From Lytechinus pictus (taxonomy: Eukaryota; Echinodermata; Echinoidea; Temnopleuroida; Toxopneustidae): a stretch of DNA of 64,000 nucleotides. The notes under the pieces were generated by a model. It was not told the origin of the DNA. It saw only the letters and a list, made by a program, of their open reading frames with translations, and did not search any database. The DNA lies in contig NC_087251.1 of assembly GCF_037042905.1 (NCBI RefSeq), positions 35,086,501-35,150,500 of the forward strand, in the 5' to 3' direction. Position 1 is the first letter of the stretch. The number at the start of each line of letters is the position of its first letter. Shown in pieces: positions 12,918-25,700 of this stretch. The position numbers were made by a program, and so were the translations under genes.

Positions 12918-14048
12918 GTTGAAGAAGTCAGCTATGTGTGCAGGTTGTGTGTTTGTGGGTTGTGTGGCGGGTGTGTCTTTGAATCTTATGTGCGCGTGTG
13001 TTGAACAAGTCAGGTAGGAATTTGTATGTGTGCAGGGTGTGCGTTTGTGGGTTGTGTGAGCGGATGTGTCTTTGAATCTTGTGTGCGCGTATGTTGAACA
13101 AGTCAGGTAGGAATTTGTATGTGTACAGGGTGTGCGTTTGTGGGTTGTGTGAGCGGGTGTGTCTTTGAATCTTGTGTGCGCGTGTGTTGAACAAGTCAGG
13201 TAGGAATTTGTATGTGTGCAGGGTGTGCGTTTGTGGGTTGTGTGAGCGGGTGTGTCTTTGAATCTTGTGTGCGCGTGTGTTGAACAAGTCAGGTAGGAAT
13301 TTGTATGTGTGCAGGGTGTGCGTTTGTGGGTTGTGTGAGCGGGTGTGTCTTTGAATCTTATGTGCGCGTGTGTTGAACAAGTCAGGTAGGAATTTGTATG
13401 TGTGCAGGGTGTGCGTTTGTGGGTTGTGTGAGCGGGTGTGTCTTTGAATCTTGTGTGCGCGTGTGTTGAACAAGTCAGGTAGGAATTTGTATGTGTACAG
13501 GGTGTGCGTTTGTGGGTTGTGTGAGCGGGTGTGTCTTTGAATCTTGTGTGCGCGTGTGTTGAACAAGTCAGGTAGGAATTTGTATGTGTGCAGGGTGTGC
13601 GTTTGTGGGTTGTGTGAGCGGGTGTGTCTTTGAATCTTATGTGCGCGTGTGTTGAACAAGTCAGGTAGGAATTTGTATGTGTACAGGGTGTGCGTTTGTG
13701 GGTTGTGTGAGCGGGTGTGTCTTTGAATCTTGTGTGCGCGTGTGTTGAACAAGTCAGGTAGGAATTTGTATGTGTGCAGGGTGTGCGTTTGTGGGTTGTG
13801 TGAGCGGGTGTGTCTTTGAATCTTGTGTGCGCGTGTGTTGAACAAGTCAGGTAGGAATTTGTATGTGTGCAGGGTGTGCGTTTGTGGGTTGTGTGAGCGG
13901 GTGTGTCTTTGAATCTTGTGTGCGCGTGTGTTGAACAAGTCAGGTAGGAATTTGTATGTGTGCAGGGTGTGCGTTTGTGGGTTGTGTGGCGGATGTGCCT
14001 TTGAATCTTGTGTGTGGGGGTGGGTGAGGGTGAGTGTGTGTGTGTATT
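12918..14048. repeat. 93-bp minisatellite, 11 full units plus partial ends
   Basis: GTCAGGTAGG recurs every 93 bp from 13009. The unit carries TTGAACAAGTCAGG, GAATTTGTATGTGT, GGGTGTGCGTTTGTGGG and TTTGAATCTT. Units differ mainly by G/A changes (CTTGTG/CTTATG, GTGCA/GTACA), indicating recent homogenisation. Because 93 is a multiple of three and the unit lacks stops in one minus-strand frame, a 378-codon open frame spans the array. It begins at a non-ATG codon and shows no other sign of being a gene. Strand asymmetry is strong (G/T-rich plus strand). Confidence 0.95.
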
Positions 14049-17000
14049 GGTTCCAGAGATACACTTATTACTTCACATCTCAATGAAGCAAATTGGTTTT
14101 ACTGCTAGATGAAGTCTTGTGATATTGCCATCATAGTCATGATGGTTCAGAGCTGAATTTACGTGACAGCTATAGATCTTTGATAAATGGCCAAATTTAC
14201 TTCTCAAAGTAAAATGTGAAAATGTGTAAAAGGTGAATTTGCAATTCCTTCATTTTCATTCGACTGTTTCTCTTTAATCCCATACACAATCAAATTTGTA
14301 GGGGGAACCTCTTGCTATCCACGAATATCCCTGTGGTTATTACATCGTCACGCTGTATGGCCTTTCGTAACATTTGGCACGAAATTCAAGAAGGGCATAG
14401 CCAGAAACCTATCATTACCTCTGCCTCCTGGCTTTCAAGATGTCCATGATGATATATGAAATTATTATAAAATAATGGTTAGAATCATTCCCTGTTCGTA
14501 ATAATGATGTCTACGACTCTATGTTACCCCATCGTTTCAGCTATGCAAACATAAAAATAGTTTGCAGTCAGTCAACAGTTGGGTTTACAAAGTGATATTC
14601 TCATCATTTCCCCCTTTTTTGTTATAGATAGTATTGGGGCCAGGATGATTCGCAACAAATTAACGACGAACGTGCATTGTGTGAAAGGCAAAGTGCCAAT
14701 TCAAAAACATAATGCCCTATTGAAATAACTGGAGGGGTTTACGCGTCCTTTCGAGAATCTAAGCTAATTTGCATAATCTTTGGTCGTTCACGTAATAAAA
14801 TTGACTGATTGATATCGGCATTCACCGTCCACTGTCTATCACAAATGTTTAAATGTCTATTTTGTCTTTTGCACAAAGTTTAACCTTTTCATTCGATAAA
14901 ACATGTTCTTTGATTCAACTCAAATCGATGCTCAAGTTTGATATCCATAATGGGGAAAGATCTTATTGCGTCTTTTTATAGTTCACATGACCAGTATACA
15001 GCCATAATCATAAATCAAAGAGCATCATTGTTTAGCGTATAGGGAACATATGAAAGTAAAGATATCAACCTCATTTGAACGATGAGGGCTTGTCTTAGAT
15101 TTAGGATATCGATTTAAAGAATGGGAAGGATTTTTTTTTCATTGTCAATTTTCTTTGTGACTTCGTTTTCATACTGAAGACAATACAAAATTGACCCCTT
15201 TTAAAATTACATCCTATTTCACTTCTCTTTTCAGAGGGGACATTTATCGCTCATGACATTTTTAAAAGATTTTAATGAATGTGGGGCGCCAGACAACCTA
15301 TGTGAAAAAAATAGTTGCGAAAACTTTCGTTGTGTAGTCATTGTGTTTGAATTGATCAGTGTTGATGTTAAAATGACACATTTATTATGACGTATTAAGC
15401 ATGAAATATACCCTCATTTCTTAGCTATAAATTATGACAGACTACATACATGTGATTTATGGCAATGTCGCTGGTGTTGTAAAAACATATACATAAACGC
15501 AGAGATTATTGCCAATAGAAATAAAGGATGCCTTGTGATGATGGAGGAGGAAGGTGAGAAGGACACGAGTCAAAGAGGAAAGGGAGTTAGAGAGGGAGAA
15601 GAGGAGGTAGAGATGTCTGGAGAGAGGGGGATGGTGAAGATAGAAGGGGCGGGGCTCCAGAATCCTCAGTATGAGGAAAAGTACTTTATATGAAATACAC
15701 CCCCAAAAAAAGAGTAAGCGAGGGAAAGTTAGAGAAGGAAAACAAAAACGACACATAGACATTCACACCCACACCCAAACATACGCACACAAAAACCCAC
15801 ACCCATCCAACCACACTCACATCAGCCACATAATATGTCATTATGTAAATATATGGGCAGACAGTTGAATTGAAAAACGAGAGAAACAGAGACAGACAGA
15901 CATAGAGAAAGAGAGAGAGAGAGAGAGAGAAATAGGAAAAAATAAGATATTTTCGAACCATAAGTTATGTTCAGTGTCATGATACTTTTGTTTTCAATGA
16001 AGACACATGATGGTATTTCTAGTGGGTCACAAAATATACCCAAATAAACAACTTTCATGGGCTGTCCATTGAGCTATCAGTAGCTCCGTGGGCTGTCGAT
16101 CAAAACATATACGCGAATCCCCCCCCCCCCCCACTGAAGAATTAAGCTATATCATAAACTAATGCTGTGTGAAGTTTCATGAAAATAAGGCAAAATTAGA
16201 GGTTATGAGGTTCGTCACTACTTAATTTCAACAACGTTAAAAAAATTATTTATATTCTTAAACAAAAAATCACAGAAATTCTCACATAATTACGGTGATA
16301 GATAAATATTAAAACGAGGAATTCCAGGTATTGAAACCCATTGCATCAGGTGAATTGTAGTATACAACACCTTCCTAATAAGGATATAAATATATCGTGT
16401 TTTGAACGTTAACTACGTCCGTTTTCAAAGTTGTTATCATCCATTGACGGGTACAAGGAAACAGATGAGAATAAAAAAAATATTAGGAAATGGGAGCCAG
16501 CTGAGCTACAATAAAAACATCCTATAGGAAGCAAATTATCATAAAGGAAGCCAGCCGGGTATACACATTATATCCGATTTTTTTATGAACAGACAAGAGC
16601 CCCCTAACAAAGAGGATTGCATTCGATTGCTCATTTTATTTTGCATGCTCCTATTGTTTAGGTTACCTGCTTATAACCAATCAAAATTTGTTTGGAATTA
16701 TTTTGCAATTGCAATTTTAAGTTTAGCATGTTAACGACATATGTATATATGTTTTTTTTAAGATCCTTTACCTTGATGTATTTTGTATTTAATATTGTTA
16801 ATATGGATTAAAAAACAAACCACCTCCCGGAAAAAAAAGAAAGATGCTCTTGGCAAAGCTCTTGACCACGGCGAGTCTTCCTCTGCTTTGGGGCGTGAAG
16901 TCAGCATTTACCAGGCCATTGAAATCACCGCTATCTTCTCCAAGGGAATACACATTCCCATTCCCCCAATCTGATAAATTACATTTTAAACTTTTACACC

Positions 17001-17533
17001 GAGCCTGCATTACCTATATTCCATCGTGTCCATTGTTTAGGTAGGTGCATATGCGTTGTGGTTTCCCGAGGTAATTTGATTAGTATTTTTGTTTTGGTAA
17101 AAATAAAAAAATAAGCAAAGAAAGCTTTCCAGAGTTTTTCAATCTTGGACGATGCTATCCTTGACCATCTCTCTACTTCAAAGATGGAACCGATAGGTCT
17201 AATTCAGCCAATGGTAATGCTTTTTGAGTGTCTCGTTTGGAACTGGCCGCCTTTTTAGAGTGTAGTGTGGTTTGACTCGAGTATAACATTTCTATGACGT
17301 CATGGCTGTGTCATGTGATGGTTGGAACGAGCCAATCAGGTTGCTCGCCGAGTTTAAGGCATGGTGAATGTCACGGCAGGTCTGCTTAGTAATTCAACTC
17401 AAATCGATGTTCCAGTTTAGTATTGGTCATTTTGGCCGAAGGCTCTGACGTCGCTATGGTTGGAAAGAAGTGTTTACCTAAAATGCGGGTAAGGATATGG
17501 TCATCATATATGTTAAGGCGAGGAATAGGCCCG
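14049..17533. other. No recognised gene; purine-rich and (GA)n patches, C14 tract
   Basis: A purine-rich plus strand at about 15535-15660, CA-rich DNA at 15755-15830, a (GA)n microsatellite at about 15906-15931 and a C14 tract at 16119-16132. Open frames in these patches are products of the low-complexity sequence. Confidence 0.55.
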
Positions 17534-17926
17534 CAGAATGAACAAGTGGAAGAGCTGTGGTGTATTGGTTCTGACTCTTGCCTTGTAAACAGAGGGTCAT
17601 GTGTTCGAATCCCACCGCAGTCTAGCGTCCTTTGGCAAGGCGTTAATCCAAGCTTTGCCACTCTCGACCCAGGTGCTAAATGGGTACCCGGTATGATGCG
17701 AAAGTTATTGTATGCTTGAATTTACCAGCGCCATTATGAGGCTGCAATGAATGCAAGGAACACTCCCCAGGGAGTGGAAATAGTGCACTTTTTTATGCGG
17801 GATTGAAATGAATCCAATGACCGGGGTAATAATATGCTGTAAAGCGCTTTGAGCCGTTATTGAAAAAACGCTATATAAAACTATTATTATTATTATTATT
17901 TATTATTATTATTATGATTATATTAT
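17534..17926 (+). mobile_element. Complete tRNA-derived SINE with (ATT)n tail
   Basis: The head has an A-box-like TGGTGTATTGG (17558-17568) and a B-box-like TGTTCGAATCC (17602-17612), spaced as in tRNA genes, so RNA polymerase III transcription from an internal promoter is expected. A body of about 230 bp follows. The 3' end reads TAAAGCGCTTTGAGC ... CGCTATATAAA then (ATT)n to about 17926, a tail shared by many SINE/LINE pairs in marine deuterostomes. Open frames over it on both strands are artefacts of the SINE. Confidence 0.85.
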
Positions 17927-18780
17927 ATTATTATAAACTTGAATAAAAGCAGGGTAAAATACAGGTATTCGAGATTGTGATATTTTTATAGAGACCAATT
18001 AAAACTTTTTTGTTTGAATTTCCTCACTGTATTGCACAGAGGCATAGCCAAATGTTTCACTATTTTATGATTTTTATGGTTTGTGTTCTGGGGTATGAAC
18101 ACAAAGAGTTGAATGGGTATGACACGGTTTATCAACTCTCCAATGCAATAAGTTAAAAAAATACAATTGATGAAATTTGCCATAATCTGATCACATCAGG
18201 ATTCTTTCTGAAGCACGGTGGTATCTTCAATACAGAAGACGAGAGTCTAGCACAGGCCTGGTCAAGCATGTGCGTTTTTGCGACATCACCTCGATTACGC
18301 GTAATTCGTTGTGAAACAAGACTAAGCAGTGGTCTATGTCACTGGAACCTATTAATAGATTGAGTTTAAATTCAATTTATTACCATTTCACGGGTGGGAA
18401 AATAGTGTAATTGTACCCGACTCCCCACGTGAACCTACCTGCCAGATGTCAGTAGTCTACTGACAAATATCAACCCAGATTGATAATAGGGAAGGTTGGA
18501 CGATGCCATGCAGGACGGAGATGGAACTGGAACATGGCATTTTATAACATTCATGGGACTGTAGTCAAAGGAGCTATTCATGTCAAAAGTCTCCATACTG
18601 ATTCAATAAAACGTTTTACACACCCACACAGGGAGGTCAGTGACATGAAGGAACAAACACGTTCCTCTTGATCAGGGTGGTAGTATGTTTGAATCCAGCC
18701 GATTGTTGCGATTGACTTGACAGCTAACTCGTCCAGGTTTAGGCATTATCTGGCGCCTTCTCCCTAAAACGCTATTTACA
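17927..18780. other. No recognised gene
   Basis: Unassigned intergenic or intronic DNA between the SINE and the next MITE. An open frame around 18480-18671 has no recognisable domain. Confidence 0.45.
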
Positions 18781-18886
18781 GTCACATCAACGATACCCAT
18801 TTCAAACCGATTGATGGTACGCCATCGGAAATAATGTGGTTATAGCTTATTCAGTCTGGAGTCGTTTTCCCTGGTGGGACTGTGAC
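18781..18886. mobile_element. MITE family 1 copy
   Basis: 106 bp running from GTCACATCAACGATACCC to GGTGGGACTGTGAC, with inverted termini (GTCACA/TGTGAC). The centre, GCCATCGGAAATAATGTGG then AGTCTGGAGTCG, is shared with the other family 1 copies. Confidence 0.7.
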
Positions 18887-19667
18887 AATAAGCACACAAT
18901 GTTTCTACATCAGACACTGTACCTGATGCAGAGATCATCGCATCTTAGTCTTACTGAGGGAATGTATCGGAGGGGTATCATGAAAAGTCCACGGAATCTG
19001 AGTCAATTAAATTGTTTTTAAAATCCCCTAAACTGCATTTAAAAAATACGAAGAAATGTCTTATAGTTGTTGGAAACACAAATATATTTCCAACTTAATT
19101 AATAATGCCCAGAAAGCGTCCATAAATAATAATTATAGTGATAAAAACAATGAAAATATCAATATTAACAGCATTTACATAATTTTGTATAAGAGCTTCA
19201 TGTATGACACCATTAAAAAACGAAGAATGAAATTGAATTTCAAGAATTATCAGTGTCCAATTTGAATCAGACCACTTTATCCTTTGCATGAATCCTAATT
19301 CATCGCCTGTATGTATGTGTTGACATTGTTTGATTATGATATTGATTATCTGCGTGATCTAGTTACAGAAAATATCAAATTCATGTTATTACAGTTGTCA
19401 AACGAGCAGGTGAGCTCACCCTTTAAGCACATTGCGTTTGACATTCAGACGTTCGGACGTTGTTGATTTAACAAGTCATGTTGATAAAGAATGATGTCAT
19501 CAAAATGAGCAATTTGTTAAGGTAACAAACACAGCGATGCCTCGAGTATAAACATTGATCAGCAAGATTGACAGTATAATGTGCCAATGATTGTCAGGAG
19601 CTCATTATCACTCCCTCCAAACACGACATATCCCGTTCACATCTGATTCGACAAACCATAGTAGGTC

Positions 19668-19752
19668 CATGGACAAACCGACCGCTGATAGTAGGCCATT
19701 CGAAATAACGTAATAGCTTTGATCGGTCTGGAGTCGGTTTTGTTAGCCTGAG
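19668..19752. mobile_element. MITE family 1 copy (termini eroded)
   Basis: Contains ACAAACCGACCGCTGATAG, GCCATTCGAAATAACGTAAT and AGCTTTGATCGGTCTGGAGT, then CGGTTTTGTTAGCC. This is the same inverted layout as the copies at 18781 and 25701, but the outer GTCACAC termini are not clear. Confidence 0.65.
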
Positions 19753-20421
19753 AGTAGCACAAAAATGTCGAACTTTAGTTTGATTTCACAATGGAAAACA
19801 TCTGATGTTGAAAATGAAAAGTTGTTACAGGGTATTTACTCATCTCCAAACAATTGCAAAACATTGATGAAAACGTTTTCACTTTAGAGTATTTTGATGT
19901 GTCAGTTGTATGAAAGCCTTACAGTGTTACAATTTATAATAATTACATAAATTTAAACTTAACACAATACATTTGTTTCTGAATTAAAAGAAACATAAAA
20001 TCAAATGACGGTGAAACTATTAGCTAAATTAGATTCCCCCTGTCTTCGTGGTCTTTGCAAAATTACATTCAAACTTATTTAACGGCGTAAGGGTATGTAG
20101 CTCATAAAATTAAGACAAATCTAAGTCGCGCGAGAAAAAAGAAATGCTTGATGATACTGTCATTTTCCCTCTACTTTGGACACTGTCAACCATGACTTAT
20201 CTTTTACCAGATCTGTCAAACTTCTAGTGAACTAGAAATCGGAAACGAATCCGCATGATATAAGTATGTTACTTGTCCCATTTCATTAAATTTTCGGAAC
20301 TTAACTAGGATGCAGGGGTATCGCCCCAAGAGGGGCAGTTTGTCACCAAGATACTCCCCTCCCTTCTTCCTAAAATAAATCGTTATCTCCGTGGATTTGG
20401 CGGGAAAACGTGAACATTAGC

Positions 20422-20592
20422 ATGGCTGCTGTTCTGCAACTCCTGGCCATGATCTTCAAAAAAGGGCACCAACTGTGGCAACGGATTATCTGTTATTCTG
20501 TTGATTTGGGTTCCGAAAATGGCGTGTCGGAAATTGCTCTCTCTTCGGAAGAGAGAACTAGGTTCCGCAGGGCGATGAGTGACGGCACTTAA
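20422..20592 (+). CDS. Hypothetical 56-residue open frame
   Basis: It starts at an ATG in fair context and encodes a short hydrophobic N-terminus (MAAVLQLLAMIF), then a polar segment ending in TRFRRAMSDGT before TAA. RFRR fits a furin-type R-x-(K/R)-R site, and the frame sits about 800 bp upstream of the first recognised fibrillin/LTBP-like exon, where such a gene would carry a signal peptide and furin site. However, the stop follows six residues after RFRR, and no phase 2 splice donor was seen to join it to that exon. Chance occurrence is at least as likely. Confidence 0.2.
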   Translation: MAAVLQLLAMIFKKGHQLWQRIICYSVDLGSENGVSEIALSSEERTRFRRAMSDGT

Positions 20593-20999
20593 TTGCAGAC
20601 CGATGTGAACCTATTTTTCAAAGCTTTCTTGGTTTTTAAGTAACACCTAAAAGGGATCATTTTAGTTGAATACTCACTCATGTTCCAATACGAAAATTGC
20701 TGGTATCGAGGGTACACGTGAAAAGGAAGGATATTGAGAAAAGATGTTTCAACGAAGTTTGTGATAAGGGAGATGACGAAGACGTGGAATAAGGGCGAGG
20801 ATGTGACGAAAGAAATACAGAAAAAGAAAGCGAGGGGGAGATCAGCCAGAGTTGAAAAAAAGTTTAGAAAGTTATTACAATGTAATATACACACACTTTT
20901 TGATATTCAAATCCCAATTTTTACAAGTTGAGTTGACGAGAGTGGATGTGATAGGGTCGATAGGAGGGAATTGAATAATGATAACGTGTGGGATATTAT

Positions 21000-21165
21000 G
21001 GGGGACAAAAGTGAAGGGTAAAGAGGGCCGTGGTGGGGATGGAACGAGGAGGGGGATGGGGGTAAAGACGAGCAGAAGGATGAGGAGGAACAGGAGCAGG
21101 AATGGGAGCAGGAGGAGGAGGAGGGGGAGGCGGAGAGGAGGGAAAGAGGGAGAGAGCAAATGAAA
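21000..21165 (+). repeat. Polypurine tract
   Basis: A nearly uninterrupted G/A run, dominated by GGAGGAGGA, GAGCAGGA and GAGAGGAGG units, ending 235 bp before the 4-Cys exon. Such tracts can form triplex (H-DNA) or G-quadruplex structures. Open frames on both strands here (poly-Arg/Gly and poly-Leu/Pro) are compositional artefacts. Confidence 0.8.
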
Positions 21166-21400
21166 GTAATTTCAAAGAGATAACAAGAATGGGATATAAA
21201 GAAGAGATCAAAATATAAAACTCGATCAATGCCGAATGGTGGTTAAAATTGAAATTAGTTGCCTAATATGTCATGATAAACTAACTGGAAAAATTAAACA
21301 AAAATATAAACAAATTTGCAGTGCATGATATAGCAAACCTCCTTTGTCAATATCACAGTAATGTCATTTTGGTAATCATTTTGTTCTTTTTTCTCCTCAG

Positions 21401-21471
21401 GCCCAACGTTTGCAAGTCTACATGCTGTCCAGGCTGGCAACTGAATGCATATACAGGAAGATGCACAATAC
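21401..21471 (+). CDS. Fibrillin/LTBP-like gene, exon 'A' (4-Cys module)
   Basis: A 71-nt exon with a polypyrimidine tract and CTCAG| acceptor, and a C|GTAAGT donor. It enters in phase 2 (first G completes a codon) and leaves in phase 1. It encodes PNVCKSTCCPGW followed by TGRCTI. The arrangement P-N-V-C ... C-C-P-G-W ... C is diagnostic of the N-terminal four-cysteine module that precedes the first EGF in fibrillins and LTBPs. The short Cys-Cys spacing is nearer to LTBPs. These proteins are secreted, assemble into microfibrils and bind TGF-beta complexes. The split codon joins with exon 27865 to give Pro, producing the family's TI-P-IC junction. The upstream exon(s) with signal peptide were not found. 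Confidence 0.85.
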
Positions 21472-22679
21472 GTAAGTTTGTAGTAGTTCTTATTTTTATA
21501 TTCTTGTAAAAAATAAGTGGTACATTGCTTCATGCAGCAAATAATTGACTCGGTCTTTGCAAACATGGTGTCACAGGACTTTGGTTTATTTAGGAAATAA
21601 ATAACATGTCATTCATTCATTCGTAGTTTGCATTAGTTCTAACTAATATGCCAACCAGATATTCCCATTTCAATTATTGCCTGTGATCATGCGCGGCGAT
21701 TTCATGAGTTTTTCGCTTCGGCGGGGGGGGGGGGGGGGGGGGGTTAAAGATTAATATATGATAATTTTCCCAACTTAAAAAAAGATTTAAATTTCATATG
21801 CTTAAACTGGCTGTTGGTCAGTGGTGAACTCTTGAATTAACGGGAAAAAACCCCAAACATTATTAAGCGCGCAAAAATGCGATGGCCTCTGAACTTCACG
21901 TTGGCTAACCTTTAATCACCACGAATGTTTTGTATAAAGCACGGACTCGGTTAGCTTTAAGATAGATTTTGTTCCTCCAAATAAGTCCTCACCACACATC
22001 TATATTTTGCCTTCTTCCGATCCAACCCGTCATTGATATGCTGTTCCAAGCAACTTCCCGATCCCGTAGGTGATCCATTTCTTAAAGACTTTAAACCCAT
22101 GAGGGACACTCTGTTCATTCTTAGGTAAATCTCCCTCGAGTTGACTAAGTCAGATGTCTCACCTGCATCAAGCAGAAATCCGCCTTCTTTTGGAAAGTTT
22201 TTACCACGATGATGGATGGACGGTTAGCACATAGAGTCAGTGGAATTTGTATTTGGTTGGGAAGAGAACTTGGTGTTTAAATCAACTCCTTGAAGTTGAA
22301 TGTCTTCGTTAGGGAATTTGTGAAATTTAGTTGTTAACTTGTTGTTGTACAATATGCATAATCATTTAAAGTATAGTAGGTTTATATGCACGGTGCTATG
22401 AGATCTTAATATTTATAGGGCGGCTCAATAATACTTGGATTGATTTTATGTCTGAGTGAGTGTGCGCGCACATATCATGTGTGAGATTTATCTTGGGTGT
22501 GGGTGAGAATGGGTGTGTGTACTTATGTGTAAATGCCAATACGTTGGATTGTTAATAGTGCATTCATTGAACACATAGTACGCACTGAATGTATTGAACA
22601 TGCCCGTCAATTGCCAATGTACAGCTGGGGGGGGGGGGGGGGCTTTGTAGAAAACGGGTGAACCGGAACAGCAGTTTCG

Positions 22680-22960
22680 TCCTAAGTTTCACAGCCGACG
22701 AAATATTGCACATGTGGTGTCTGTCCAGAGTTCGGGACAAAACTGCTATTCATCAATTTTCGACAAAGACTTCTTGGTAGCACTTTGTCATGAAGGGCAT
22801 TTGACAATACATTTTCTATGTTGTTGAAAGCGTTCTGTATTGTGATGTGAAATCTGCCTACTTGATCAATACGAACCTTTGGATAATCTTTAGAGTCCAA
22901 TGTCAGATGTTCGCCAAGATAAAGCTGATATTGCCGATGTGAATTGCTCCTGAGATGAAT
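22680..22960 (-). pseudogene. Decayed transposon coding fragment, copy 1
   Basis: Read on the minus strand, CTTTGTCGAAAATTGATGAA, then CTCTGGACAGAC and TGCAATATTTCGTCGG, align in order with plus-strand sequence at 24310-24430. This copy keeps an open frame (RFHITIQNAFNNIENVLS ... FVPNSGQTP), suggesting descent from a protein-coding mobile element. I do not recognise the protein. A non-LTR element connecting region is possible but unproven. Confidence 0.5.
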
Positions 22961-24244
22961 CGTAATCAATCCAATCCTAAGACCAGAAGTACTGAGTGTG
23001 TCTGTCAGATGGAAGAAATTTGCGTCTTTAATTTCATAGCGTTATCTCTAGGGCTCGCGTGCCAGACATAACCCCCTAATCTCTAGTGTCTATTTGAGAT
23101 CAAAACGTCTTGGTCTAAAATCCTGGTCTAGCTTGACCTTTTCTGGTTTAACTCTATCGTACGGTGTCCTCATCTGGGTGTTTTATGTCTTAGATGCACA
23201 TCCTTGTAGATAAGATATCGGCACTTAGTGTAGAGATACCTTTCTAAAAGATCTTACCGCTCTCTCTATTAAGAGTTTCTTCAAAGCCTTTTTTAGATGT
23301 ACAGTGTATATATATATAGAGAGAGTACTTCCATTAGGGAATACAAAAGTGTTGTCACATTTATGATTAAAATTTCATGTGAAATAAGCACCACATTTTT
23401 ATGTTTTCATGTGAAGAGAAAATGTTTTCATACAGTTGACGATATTCTTATGAAATGATTTGAATTATTTAGCAAGGCACAGAGAAAACAACAACACTGA
23501 ATTATTAATTTGTATTAGATTGAAACAATACAGGGACGACCATAATTATTTGAATAGGATGCGGGGTTTAAAAAAACTATAATTGTTCTCTTTCCCGGGG
23601 TATTCCGGCAGTTTAGTCAGATGGCCCATTGGAAAAAAGAAACGTTTGGAGATTAAACACACCTTATATTATCAAACGCAACTTGATCAAATCCAATCAC
23701 ATCCTCATCCAATCAGATAGGCTTAATAATTGGGGGTTCTGTTTAATTTTTTGAGTTGCATTTGATTGCACTTGAAGAGGCTCCTGTAGGCCTACTGATT
23801 GTTTTTTTTTTAATCTTTAAGAAAGAACTGATTAAAATATTAAAGCAATATCCGAAATGATAAAACCAAAGAGGTAAAAAAGTTTCTCAAAGGAATCATC
23901 AAATCGAGATCAAAATAAAAGTTTGAATGATTGTCATGATTGTGGATGGATGATGTTTGCGAAGGAGGCGATTCGAGTATAATCGCGTAATCGCGTTTGG
24001 ATCGAAGGCAATTTAAAAGAACCGGTGAAGATTAGAAGGAAGAGATGCCGGAGCAGGTGACGATGATATTGTTTTACAAAGTGAATCTCACCATATTCAT
24101 CATATCCATTTATGTCTGTTCCCATGCAGTTGCAGAAAGAGTTGAATTTGATCGCATCTCATAAAATCAAGCACAAGTCCTGAATAAGTGTCTTTGATTG
24201 GCACAAATTTTAGTTGCGTCTGATTTTTTTTATTTGATCGTAAC

Positions 24245-24537
24245 TTGGGCAATTTAGCAATCACTTCGCAGACGCTTTCTATAACGCTGATAATCATTTG
24301 TCAGAAACCCTTCATAAGAAAGCAGCCTTTGTCGAAAATCGTTGAATCAAAACAGCAGTATCGTCCTGGGCTCTGGACAAACGACATATCTGCAATATTT
24401 TGTCCGGTCCAAATCTTAAGACGATGTGCTGTCCCGGTCAACCAACTTTCGACGATGACCTCTAATCTGTCCATTGTGATTTGACGGGCATTTTCACTAG
24501 ATTCTCAACGTTCAAAAAGCGTCTGCGAAGTGGATGC
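24245..24537 (+). pseudogene. Decayed transposon coding fragment, copy 2, bounded by a perfect inverted repeat
   Basis: Homologous to 22680-22960 in inverted orientation (CTTTGTCGAAAATCGTTGAA, CTCTGGACAAACG, TGCAATATTTTGTCCGG). In one frame it reads FADAFYNADNHLSETLHKK, which parallels copy 1, with stops elsewhere. It lies between CACTTCGCAGACGCTTT (near 24264) and its exact reverse complement (near 24520-24536). That 17-bp inverted repeat is unlikely by chance and may mark a mobile unit or an inversion. Confidence 0.5.
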
Positions 24538-25700
24538 TAAAATACGTTACACTCTCTTCAACGGGCTCCTGGAAAAAAGGCGATGATTTCTTAAAAAAGG
24601 TCGATGGCACGGTTTCCACCATGTTTGTTAGCATCATAATTTTTTTTAAAATATATTTTTAGCAAGAAGGCATTAGGTCTTTACCTTATACAACGCCATA
24701 TAACGACCTCCTTGCAGGCTATTTCTGTGATAATGCACAGTAAGTTGTTTGCTCATTATGAGATCAGTGTGGGTGAGGAGGGATGTTTTCGTTCCAAAGA
24801 TATTAATTTCTGGAGAAAAGGGACAATAAATGCGTGGAACATAGCGATTAGGTATATTCATCTCCTTTTCATCAAACTTAAAGTGAAGAAAATCTGCAAT
24901 AGTTTTGATATATGGTCGATTATATTATTTTGACAACTTGGATAGGGTGTACTCGGAATGGTGGTAGGCGTGGATCTATTTAGTCATCCAAAGGGGTGGA
25001 ATAAATTTAAAACTTAAGTTTTGTTTGAAAGATTACTACCGTGGGATGTACTGCTTATCTAAAATGAAATGTGGAATGTTTTCATCAGGGAATTAAAATG
25101 CAGAGAGTGCAATATAATTAAAAGAAATAAAAAACATGACTTAGATTTTTGATTAATTATTTCATGAAGTTTTGAAACTTTGATAATTCATTATGTCTAC
25201 TTTAACATGTCAAAGTTAAATAATGATGATAATAAGCTGTTTGAGAAGATTTAAAACAGAAGACAAGCATGGAAATTAAACCTGGTGCATTAAAATAGAG
25301 ATTACAGCAAGTAGTATGAGGGGAGGTGACACGAAAGGGGAAACAAACAACTGTTGCTTTCATACAAAGGGTTAATGAAAAAGGGAATAATTTTTACTTT
25401 CTTTTCTTGTAAATTTCATTAATTAGTACAGGAAGACCAGATAATTCAAACAAATTTTCAAAATGCTACCCAACTGTGATATTTAGTAGTCAGTTGCATC
25501 GAACAAACCAGTTGAGTCTTTCATTTTTAGACCTCTCCCCGCTTCCTTTCATACTCCCTCTTGCATCCACTGGGTAGCTTGTGATGTAGTTACAGTAATT
25601 ATTTACATGCATATACCTTCCAAATGGCGTAATGGAATAGAGAGTATTAGCCGGCCAATCAGTGTTTATTGTATACCAGTCACTCTAACTGTGTTCAAGT

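Noticed and set aside
12928..14064. 378-codon minus-strand open frame as a repeat-protein gene
   Set aside because: It is exactly the minisatellite read in one frame, starts at a non-ATG codon and has no flanking coding sequence.
17386..17719. Protein-coding frames of 91 and 98 codons
   Set aside because: Both cover the tRNA-derived SINE. The translations match the kind of spurious peptide commonly produced by SINEs.
20996..21229. Pro/Leu-rich or Arg/Gly-rich small proteins
   Set aside because: Translations of the polypurine tract on either strand.
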